A stretch of DNA of 52,209 bases from JAZKSG01 sp036626215 (GTDB lineage: Archaea > Thermoplasmatota > E2 > DHVEG-1). The stretch spans positions 1 through 52,209 of the forward strand of contig JAZKSG010000005.1 of NCBI GenBank assembly GCA_036626215.1, in the 5' to 3' direction. Under the pieces are notes generated by a model that worked only from the letters and a program-made list of their open reading frames with translations, ran no database searches and was not told the origin of the DNA. The first letter of the stretch is position 1. Each line of letters begins with the position of its first letter. Made by a program: the position numbers and the translations under genes. Positions 33,231 to 41,100 of the stretch are shown in pieces.

Positions 33231-33785
33231 ATGACTAAAGAAGTGATAGTTAAGGAAGCTATGAAAACAAATCTTGCAGTTGTAGATCCTTCTGTATCAG
33301 TTATTGAATCCGCAAAAATCATGAAGGATAGAAATATTGGAAGCGTTATAATAGTAAAAAACAAACATCCTATGGGGATAATAACCGAAAGTGATATTTT
33401 GAAAAAAGTTGTTGCAGAAGGAAAAAAACCTGATGAAGTTAGAGTCGGAAATATAATGAGTTCACCACTTTTGATAGCTGACCCATATATTTCCCTAGAA
33501 GATGCTATGAAAAAAATGAGTAAATGTAACATTACTCGGCTTCCGGTGATGGAGAACGGTGAACTTATTGGTATAATAACCCAAAAAGACATACTTAGGA
33601 TTTCTCCTGTTCTTCATGAGATTTCTCAGCAGTGGTATGATATTACCGCGAGAGACGAAACTTTTTATAGAAAACAAATTTTTTCAGGTAAATGCGAAGA
33701 TTGTGGAACACTATTTGGCAAACTAAAAAATGTAGATGGCAGATTACTCTGTGAAGACTGTATTGATGCATTAGAATACGAATAA
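33231..33785 (+). CDS. Two-CBS-domain protein with C-terminal zinc ribbon
   Basis: The 184-residue protein has two CBS motifs (about 4-60 and 66-120), with LAVVDPSVSVIESAKIMKD and NIGSVIIVKNKHPMGIITESDIL as typical units. A C-terminal zinc knuckle has CEDCGTLFGKLKNVDGRLLCEDC (two CxxC pairs, about 152-175). CBS pairs bind adenine nucleotides; a fused zinc ribbon suggests contact with nucleic acid or protein, by inference. A GGGGAGGG site precedes the ATG. A second CBS protein follows, so the two may act together. Confidence 0.85.
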   Translation: MTKEVIVKEAMKTNLAVVDPSVSVIESAKIMKDRNIGSVIIVKNKHPMGIITESDILKKVVAEGKKPDEVRVGNIMSSPLLIADPYISLEDAMKKMSKCNITRLPVMENGELIGIITQKDILRISPVLHEISQQWYDITARDETFYRKQIFSGKCEDCGTLFGKLKNVDGRLLCEDCIDALEYE

Positions 33786-33847
33786 AGATAGGAGTTTAAC
33801 AGCAAAAAATATTTCTAGAAAATTTTGTGAAAGGAGAAGATAGAACT

Positions 33848-34630
33848 ATGAAAGTAGAAGATGTGATGACAGAAGAAATAATATCAGTAGATAAAGATGA
33901 AAATCTAAGATACGTTTTGAAGCTGATGGAGAAACACAATATAACTAAAATCCCTGTGGTTAATGATAAAAAATTTGTTGGAATAGTTACAGATAATACT
34001 ATAGCTTATAAGTTGGGTTCAATACGTAGCAAAGGCGTCCCTGCTTCACGGCTACATGCCTCTTCGGTTTTGGAGAAAGATGTTCCAACTGTGACAAGAG
34101 GGACAAATGTGAACGAGATTTTAAAAACAGTTGGAGAACCAGGACCTACGATGATAAATGTAGTAGAAAACGATCAGTTATTTGGTATAGTGACAAAGGC
34201 GGATCTTCTCCCTTATGTTGAAGATGATCAAAAAGTTGAAAATATAATGAAGAAAGATGTGAAAACAGTTCATGCAGATGATAGAGTGATACATGCTCGT
34301 CGTCAGATGATTGATGAAGAGATAGCTCGTATGCCTGTTACACATCATGGACGGCTGGTAGGAATGGTTTCGGATATGGATATAGCGTTTGCCTTCGCTG
34401 AGTTGAAAAGATCCACATCTCTTGGTAGACAAAAAAATAAGTTAGATAAGTTATTAGTTGAGGAGGCTATGAAAAAACCGGTGATTTGGACTAAACCAGA
34501 CATGAAGATATCGGAGGCGGCTAAGTTGATGTTGGAAGAAGACGTAGGCGGCCTACCTATTTTGAAGGATGACAAATTAGTTGGTATAGTTACACGTACA
34601 GATCTGATAAAAACTATTTCTAGTCTTTAA
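33848..34630 (+). CDS. Four-CBS-domain protein
   Basis: The 260-residue protein consists of four CBS motifs in tandem, recognisable by repeats of the type VEDVMTEEIISVDKDENLRYVL, VEEAMKKPVIWTKPDMKISEAAKLM and LVGIVTRTDLIKTI. No catalytic domain is attached, so a sensor or regulator of adenylate state is likely. A GTG at 33827 is in frame, but the ATG at 33848 has AAGGAG at the right distance and starts exactly with the first CBS motif. The preceding gap is 62 bases. Confidence 0.87.
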   Translation: MKVEDVMTEEIISVDKDENLRYVLKLMEKHNITKIPVVNDKKFVGIVTDNTIAYKLGSIRSKGVPASRLHASSVLEKDVPTVTRGTNVNEILKTVGEPGPTMINVVENDQLFGIVTKADLLPYVEDDQKVENIMKKDVKTVHADDRVIHARRQMIDEEIARMPVTHHGRLVGMVSDMDIAFAFAELKRSTSLGRQKNKLDKLLVEEAMKKPVIWTKPDMKISEAAKLMLEEDVGGLPILKDDKLVGIVTRTDLIKTISSL

Positions 34631-34635
34631 AAGCT

Positions 34636-34644
34636 TTTAAATAA
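34636..34644 (+). promoter_or_regulatory. TATA box of the zinc-ribbon gene
   Basis: TTTTAAATA just after the stop of the CBS gene lies about 30 bases ahead of ATG 34671, predicting an almost leaderless message. Confidence 0.45.
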
Positions 34645-34670
34645 CAACAATTTAATTCAAATAAAGTGAT

Positions 34671-35072
34671 ATGGTTCCAAATATTCCTTCTGATGAACAG
34701 ATACAGAAAGTTCTTCAGAAGGTTTTAAAAGAAAATCATACTGTTTCATCTCAAAATAAATTGAAAAAAATGGTTGACAAAGAGATAACTAAGAAAAAAG
34801 ATGAAAAAACTGGTGTCAGCCCCAGTCGTCTCAGGCAGATAGCTATAAACTCATATTTTACCGATCTTGAGATTCATTCCAGAGAGGGTGACCCTAAAAA
34901 GATAATGAACAAATGTCCAGTATGCGGAGAGGGATTAAACCGGGTGAAAAATCTTACTATATGGGGTGGAAAAGTAACTATAGAGTTTAGGTGTCCAAGA
35001 TGTGGTTATTGGACTGGTAAAAAGAAACGTATACCTACTCGTTATGTGTTTCATTATAACAAAAAAAGATAA
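34671..35072 (+). CDS. Basic zinc-ribbon protein of unknown function
   Basis: The 133-residue protein is strongly basic and has a helical N-terminal half (about 1-80), possibly a helix-turn-helix around VSPSRLRQIAINSYF. A C-terminal zinc ribbon follows, with CPVCGEGLNRVKNL and CPRCGYW as the two CxxC pairs. This fits a DNA- or RNA-binding protein. I do not recognise a named family. It is probably leaderless from its own promoter, and it converges with the archaellin gene on the other strand. Confidence 0.65.
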   Translation: MVPNIPSDEQIQKVLQKVLKENHTVSSQNKLKKMVDKEITKKKDEKTGVSPSRLRQIAINSYFTDLEIHSREGDPKKIMNKCPVCGEGLNRVKNLTIWGGKVTIEFRCPRCGYWTGKKKRIPTRYVFHYNKKR

Positions 35073-35147
35073 TAAAATTTTTTAAAAAATATTAGAAAGA
35101 AACAGAAAGAAAAAAGGTTTTTTTATTGTTTTCCTTCTCTCTTTGTT

Positions 35148-36020
35148 TTATAGTTTTACAACTCTGTTATCGAATGCGTTAGGCACGTTTATCTGGAAAA
35201 ATGATGCTGACCCGATTTCTGGTACCAATCTTCCTAGTAGGTCGCCATTAGGTTCAAGACCACCAGTTTCTGGAAAAGTCGCACTAAGGTTGAGTACCAA
35301 CATCGCCATATCTCCTGTACCCATACCATGTGTGTTTTGGATAGACATATCTGAGTCTCTTATTCCTACAGCACCGAATTTGTTAGCACCTAAGAGAGAC
35401 ATGTCCAACGTATGGAAAATACCATCATCATTTACGGTTGAAGTTACTGTATCTGTACCATGGCTATAGTCTATTGATAACACTGATAGATTGTCATATT
35501 CCAGGTATATCAATGTTTGATTTAGGTCGATATCATATGATCCAGCACGAGGTCTTAGGCTGATAGCTAGATATTTGATAACTGTTTTATTTTCATCGGT
35601 ATAACCTATTTTATCAATGATTTGTACACCACTTGATACTTCACGAATAGTTTGTTTACTTACAGCATCTGCACGGTTTTTCATTTCTTCGCTGGCCTGT
35701 ATTAAGAAGCTAGCTGCAACTGCTGCTACTAAAATCATTGCTATAAAAACAATCAATGTACCAATACCAATCGCAGCGTAATCATGGCTTTTCAAGTTCT
35801 TTTTACTTTTTTTACTGCTTTTGCTTGCCGGTTTTATAGCTACGATAGTACTTATTCTAAGAGCTCCGAGTCCTTGCTCAGAGTCTACTAAAATAAAACC
35901 ATCTTCATAATCGACGTCTTCCAATATACCTGTAACTACATTTGCTTTTTTTTCTCCAGGTTCTTTGGTGACAACTTTGCAATACTTGCCTACAAACCTA
36001 TCCATATATTTTTTTCTCAT
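35148..36020 (-). CDS. Archaellin with long Sm-like N-terminal leader (copy 1)
   Basis: This is the major filament protein of the archaellum by its core: AAIGIGTLIVFIAMILVAAVAASFLIQAS (about 82-110), then RADAVSKQTIREVSSGVQIIDKIGY and LRPRAGSYDIDLNQTLIYL, all standard archaellin blocks, and a variable beta-rich C-terminal domain. The unusual part is residues 1-80: MRKKYMDRFVGKYCKVVTKE, VVTGILEDVDYEDGFILVD and LRISTIVAIKP, followed by a Lys/Ser-rich linker, looks like a small beta-barrel of Sm/LSm type. Normal archaellin leaders have about 4-20 residues. A GTG at 36032 belongs to the GGTGA ribosome binding site, so the ATG at 36020 was chosen. It lies downstream of a close paralogue with its own promoter. 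Confidence 0.85.
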   Translation of the reverse strand: MRKKYMDRFVGKYCKVVTKEPGEKKANVVTGILEDVDYEDGFILVDSEQGLGALRISTIVAIKPASKSSKKSKKNLKSHDYAAIGIGTLIVFIAMILVAAVAASFLIQASEEMKNRADAVSKQTIREVSSGVQIIDKIGYTDENKTVIKYLAISLRPRAGSYDIDLNQTLIYLEYDNLSVLSIDYSHGTDTVTSTVNDDGIFHTLDMSLLGANKFGAVGIRDSDMSIQNTHGMGTGDMAMLVLNLSATFPETGGLEPNGDLLGRLVPEIGSASFFQINVPNAFDNRVVKL

Positions 36021-36065
36021 ACTTCTTTTCACCTTTTCATCTTTGTACCACCTTCCTATACGATC

Positions 36066-36137
36066 CGGTCACCACGATAAACTATACCGTGGTATTTCTT
36101 TTCATGTTAAACTTTCTCAGCTTTTTGGTATTTAAAG
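36066..36137 (-). promoter_or_regulatory. Archaellin 1 promoter and leader hairpin
   Basis: The TATA box CTTTAAATA (36137-36129) is identical to that of archaellin 2. The leader of about 85 bases contains a hairpin with arms ACCACG (36071-36076) and CGTGGT (36088-36093). Further on, GGTGGTAC near 36048 could compete for the same arm. This could affect translation, but that is a guess. Confidence 0.45.
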
Positions 36138-36223
36138 TTTTGTTGGAAAAAAAGCAAAATGAAAAAAGCAAATTTTCGTAAAAATTACAAAAAAATAACA
36201 TGAGTACCAAGAAATCAAAAAAA

Positions 36224-36262
36224 ATGATAAAAAAGGAAGAAAAGGTTATGTTCTTTCCTTCT
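36224..36262 (-). terminator. Terminator hairpin after archaellin 2
   Basis: On the minus strand GAAGGAAAG and CTTTTCTTC form a 9-base stem with an 8-base loop and one G-T pair, directly followed by T-runs. It lies 8 bases past the stop codon. Confidence 0.55.
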
Positions 36263-36269
36263 TTGTCCT

Positions 36270-37160
36270 TTATAGACTTACGACTCTATGTGGAAATGTA
36301 TTTGGAGTAGAGACGAAGAATATTCCACTAGCTCCTACTTCAGGGATAATTCTTCCACGTACTTCTTTATTAGGTTCTAATCCATTTGTTTCTGGAAATG
36401 CCGCACTTAGATTTATAATAACCATTACAGAATCGCTAGTACCTAAACCATAGCTGTCAGTAATGGATCCATCTGAATCCCTCAGTGCTACTAAACCAAA
36501 GTCTTTAGACGATAAGCAACTATGATTCAAAGTATGGAAAACTCCATCAGAAGAAACACTTCCACTTATTGATCCTCCATCTGCAGCATTGTCATCTGTA
36601 TAGTCTAGAGACAATATTGTTAGGTTTGTATGTTCTAAATGTATCTGTGTGTTGTTCATATCAATATCATATGAGCCAGCTCTTGGTCGAACATTCAAAG
36701 CTAGGTATTGTACTCTGGTTCTGTCTTCATTGGTGTAACCAGTCATGCCTACGATTTTTAATCCGGTGGATACTTCACGAATAGTTTGTTTGCCTACTGC
36801 TTGTGCTCTGTTTTGTAGGTTTTCGCTTGTTTGTATTATAACGCTGGCTGCAACTGCTGCTACTAAAACCATTGCTATAAAAACAATCAATGTACCAATA
36901 CCAATCGCAGCGTGTTCATCTTTTTTTATTTTTCTTTTTTTGTGTTTTGGTTTATTTTTTTTGCTGCCTGGTTTTATGGCTACAATAGTTTCTATACTTA
37001 GGCATCCTAGACCTTGTTCAGAGTCTACTAAAATAAAGCCATCTTCGTAGTCTATATCTTCTAAGATACCTGTTACTACACTTGCTCTTTTGTCACCCGG
37101 CTCTTTGGTGACAATCTTACAATGTGTGCCTATCAGCCTCTTCATATATTTTTCTTTCAT
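36270..37160 (-). CDS. Archaellin with long Sm-like N-terminal leader (copy 2)
   Basis: The 296-residue paralogue of copy 1 has the same design: MKEKYMKRLIGTHCKIVTKE, VVTGILEDIDYEDGFILVD, AIKPGSKKNKPKHKKRK as linker, then AAIGIGTLIVFIAMVLVAAVAASVIIQTS at about 84-112 and the archaellin body with VRPRAGSYDIDM. The first 65 residues are about as conserved between copies as the filament core, so the leader domain is under selection. A longer frame reaches 37247, but GGTGAG before the ATG at 37160 and alignment with copy 1 fix this start. Two archaellins usually build one filament. The rest of the archaellum operon (flaF-J) is not in the window. Confidence 0.87.
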   Translation of the reverse strand: MKEKYMKRLIGTHCKIVTKEPGDKRASVVTGILEDIDYEDGFILVDSEQGLGCLSIETIVAIKPGSKKNKPKHKKRKIKKDEHAAIGIGTLIVFIAMVLVAAVAASVIIQTSENLQNRAQAVGKQTIREVSTGLKIVGMTGYTNEDRTRVQYLALNVRPRAGSYDIDMNNTQIHLEHTNLTILSLDYTDDNAADGGSISGSVSSDGVFHTLNHSCLSSKDFGLVALRDSDGSITDSYGLGTSDSVMVIINLSAAFPETNGLEPNKEVRGRIIPEVGASGIFFVSTPNTFPHRVVSL

Positions 37161-37191
37161 TTCTTTTCTCACCTTCCTTTCGTTTCGTTCC

Positions 37192-37256
37192 CCATGCCAA
37201 ACGAAGGCATGGCATTCGTTCACGTGTTTATTGTTTCCAAGGCACACTATTTAAAG
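37192..37256 (-). promoter_or_regulatory. Archaellin 2 promoter and leader hairpin
   Basis: CTTTAAATA (37256-37248) predicts a start near 37227 and a leader of about 67 bases. It holds a hairpin with 7-base arms CCATGCC (37192-37198) and GGCATGG (37206-37212), 7 bases apart. The layout of box, hairpin and ribosome binding site matches archaellin 1 although the stem sequences differ. Confidence 0.5.
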
Positions 37257-37411
37257 GTAATCCGGCAGAAAAACAGAATGAAAAAACGACTAATGGACAA
37301 AAATATCAAATTGACATTTTAACAAAAATAGACATACTCTATCATCAAAAGCAGCATTTAACATGTAACTTCCCTCCTTTAAAAATAAATGATAATAATT
37401 GTATAATAACA

Positions 37412-37431
37412 CTTATATAATAAAGAAGGGA
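37412..37431 (+). promoter_or_regulatory. Promoter and ribosome site pointing to ATG 37441
   Basis: CTTATATAA and, earlier, TTGTATAATA are TATA candidates, and GAAGGGAG lies 9 bases ahead of the ATG at 37441. That ATG reads a frame of 54 codons that is not the archaellin-like frame. Confidence 0.4.
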
Positions 37432-37471
37432 GAATATAACATGAAAGGAAAACAACCAAACAGTGAAAAAG

Positions 37472-38122
37472 ATGAACGAAGAAGCCAACTTCAAAATAAC
37501 TTCAGTAATAATACTAATCAGCTTCATGCTCATAGCTGTGACAACATTCTCAGTTATATCAGATCAAATAAACGACACTACAACAAACGAAACAGACGAT
37601 GACCTAATAGAAATTCTAGAAAAAACAACAGACGAATCCGTAGACGAAATCACTACCTATTTCAAAATAATGGACAAGGTAGGAAAATACGAAGGAGAAA
37701 ACCATAAACAAAAAATCACAAAAATAGCTATAATGATAAAACCTCTAATTACAAAACAAATAAACATATCAGAGCTTACAGTAAAAATATACAACGACGA
37801 AGACATACAGATGTTAAATTATTGTAACGAAACAAAAAAGATAACACCAAAACACAACCAAATATTCTCACATCCACTATGGAACAATATAACATACTAC
37901 AATTTTGGTTTGATATCCACACATGACACAGACGACTCTCTATCAAAACACAACATTTTTAACAAAAACACAGACATGGCTTACTTGATAATAAAACTAC
38001 CATCCAGTTTCCAGATGGAAAAAAATGATGAAATAACAGTTCAACTATTCCCTTCCACAGGGATAAAAAAGACGATGAATCTACATGCCCCCCTACCTAT
38101 GAAAAAAGTCATAAGTTTTTAA
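37472..38122 (+). CDS. Degenerate archaellin-like membrane protein
   Basis: The protein of about 216 residues has one N-terminal hydrophobic segment, ITSVIILISFMLIAVTTFSVIS, and a body that follows archaellin order: IMIKPLITKQINISELTVKIY parallels the archaellin RPRAGSYDIDL strand, then FGLISTHDTDDS, MAYLIIKLPSSFQ and a final VQLFPSTGIKKTMNLHAP. It lacks the IGIGTLIVFIA core signature and the leader domain. The start is doubtful: the ATG at 37472 has only GTGA upstream, while the well-placed TATA box (37412-37420) and GGGAG point to an ATG at 37441 that opens another frame. A one-base shift between them would give a leader ending KDERRS before the hydrophobic part. It faces away from the archaellins. 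Confidence 0.6.
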   Translation: MNEEANFKITSVIILISFMLIAVTTFSVISDQINDTTTNETDDDLIEILEKTTDESVDEITTYFKIMDKVGKYEGENHKQKITKIAIMIKPLITKQINISELTVKIYNDEDIQMLNYCNETKKITPKHNQIFSHPLWNNITYYNFGLISTHDTDDSLSKHNIFNKNTDMAYLIIKLPSSFQMEKNDEITVQLFPSTGIKKTMNLHAPLPMKKVISF

Positions 38123-38137
38123 AAAAAGAATATTTTT

Positions 38138-41100
38138 TTATTCTTCTTTTTCTTCATCAATTTTTTTGGTAGCCTCTATATCTTTATGATTAGAAACTCC
38201 TACATCTGAAAGAGTGTCATCTATATTCAACTGTTCTTTGATGTCTTCCAAAGAGGTATCAGAAACATTTTGTATCTGCGGCGTCCTCTGCCAACGCTTC
38301 ATATTTAACTCCTGTTGCTCTAATTCCACGTTCAACTGCTCTAACTCCTTGTTTCTCCTGTTTATTTGTTCCTCTTTCTGTTTAAGAACAGCCTGTTGTT
38401 TTTGTAACTTGTTCCGCAAGGAATCAATCTCTTCCTCCTTATTTTCAAGTTGATTTTGTGTCTCAATTAACATTTTTTGTTTTTCATGTAGTTTTTCCTC
38501 CAACTCTGGGGTTTCATTTTCTGATAACTGGTTTTTAAGTTGCTTTATTTCTCTGTTTTTATTTTCAAGTTTTTCTTTAATCTGATTTGATTCCTGCTGT
38601 TTTTTGTTTAAATCATTTTTCAACCAGTTAAGAGCAGATTTGGACGCACGTGCCTCTCTATCTTTTTCTTCAACTTTTTGTTTCAAAGTTTCTAAGCGAC
38701 TATTTTTGGTTTTTAAAGCTTTATTCAAATTCTCTAATTGTTCTTCCATATCGTCAACAGAGTCAATCTTGGTTTTATATTCTTCCAAAACATTGGTTTT
38801 ATCTTCCAATGATTTCTTGAGTTGTTCAACCTGCTTTTGTTCTTGTTGTAAACGTGTTTCTTTTTGCTGTATCTCTGTTTTGAATTGATTTATTTTGTTT
38901 TTTAGTTCATCAGTTACCTCGTTTTTGGCCTGTAGATTCTGTTGCGTCTCGTTTAACTCCTGTCTCATATGCTGTAAATCTTGATTCTTATCTGTCAATT
39001 TTTCTTTTATCTGGTTTATCTCCTGATTCTGACTCTCTATCTTATCTCTACCAAATTTTAACTCTTCTTTCTTTGTTTTTAAAAGACTATTTTTTTGTTT
39101 AAGCTGTTTTTTAAGCTCATTTATAACATTTTCTTTTTTAGATAAATCTCTATTTTTTGATTCAACATCTTTGCATTCTTTCTCCAGTTGATTACGTAGA
39201 TTGTTCACTTTCTCTTTCTGTCTCTCCAAATCCAGATTTTTTTCCTCTAACTCTTCTTGTTTTTCCGCTATCTGATTTTTTAGATCGTCGAACGTCTCAA
39301 ATTTTTCCATCAAAGAAATCTGATTTCTGGATAATTGATTTTTAACTGATTGTATTATCTGATTCCTAGACTGTAAACCTTGATTCAAGTTTTCAATTTC
39401 TGAATTTTTGAGTTCTAAACTGTTTCTAAGTGATTTTATTTCTTGTTTTTCTTTCTGAATCTCCTGGTTTTTAAACTTGATTTCTTCAAAATTGTCTTTT
39501 AATCTCTTATGTAGGCTTTCTATTTCCTCTTGACTCCGTTTCAAATCAAGATCTTTCATCTCTATCTCTTGGTCTCTCCTATCAATTTCTGATACAAATT
39601 TATCCATCTGGAATTCTTTGTCCATCAACTCTTTTTGTTTGTCTTTAAGAGTTTTTTTCAACTCTTCAACAGCATCTTGTTTCTCCATAATGGTTTCTTC
39701 TTTTGAAGACAACTCCTGTTTTTTCTCAGATAGCTGCTCCACGAGTTTATCTCGCTCTGTAACAACTTTTTCAAGAGTAGAGTTTTTTTCAGATAACTCT
39801 GAATTTAACGTTTCTAACCTTTTTTCTAAATCAGAGATAAAGTTTTGTTGCTCTTCTACCTCAGTTTGTTTCTCCTCCATCTTTTTTTGTAAACTTGATA
39901 TCACATCTTCTTTCTCTTTTATCTCAACATTTTTTACATGTAACTGATTACATTTCTTTTTTAACTCTACTTCAACATCTTTAATATGGCTGTTTTGCTG
40001 TTCAATCTGCTGTTTTTTCTCTTCTAAACTGTTTTTTTGTTTTTCTAATAAACTCTGTCTCTCCTGCACTCCCTCCCTCAGTTTATCTTTCTCTGTTTCA
40101 TGTTTATCAAGCTGTTTTTCTAATGTCTCTATACTCTGTTTTTTCATGTCTAAAACGTTAGATAGATCAACTATCTTCCGGATTTTTTCAGCCATCTTAA
40201 CTTGTTTATCGTTAAGCTGTTGTTTTAGATTAGTGATAACTTGGTTTCTATAATCTAATTCATTGGATAGAGATTGGTTTTCCTCTCTCATCTCTGAAAT
40301 CTTGTTTTGTAGAGCAGTTGTTTTCTCTTGTTTTTCATTCAACTCTTCTATCGTCTGCTGCAACCGAGTTTTAACATCCTGTATCTCATCCTCTTTTTTG
40401 TTTATTAAAACACTTCTTTTCTCCAAATCTCTACATCTGTATTCCAACTCGTTTTTCAAGTCTTCAATATCTCTGTTTTTTAATTTCAACTCTCTGTTGA
40501 CTTTTTGTAGATTAAAATCAGTTTCCTCCAACTGTTTTTTAACCGTTCGATGGGCATAAGCTCTATCCAACAAAGACTTTTGCTTCTCCCTAACTAAACT
40601 CTGCATATTTTCGACTAATTTATTACGGCTCTGTAGCTCCTCAGAAAAGTGTTCAACCTCTTCTCTCCTATCTTTCAACTCCATCTGTAACTCTACGTTA
40701 TCCCAAACTGTCTGCCGGAGTTGTTCTTCAGTCTTTTTTAATTCATCTCTTAAAAACTTCAGTTCTTTTTTCTTAGGTAGTCCTTTTTTCTTTTCTTCTT
40801 CTAATTCAACTCTAAGATTCTTTATCAGCTGTTCCTCTCTTTTTAATTCCTCATTTTTCTTATCAAGCAAAGTTTTCTTCTTGTCTAACTCTCTTTTTAT
40901 ATCGTTTATCTCCTTTTCTTTTCGTTTCAATTCACGACCACTTATATCCAACAGATCTGTTTTGTCGTCTATTTCTCCTTTCAAATCATTGATTTTTTTG
41001 TTTTGCTGTTCCATCTCTGATTTTATCTCTTTTAACAAGTTTTCTTTGTCTTGTATAACAAGATGTTTCTGTTGAATCTCATCTCTAAGAGATTCTATAA

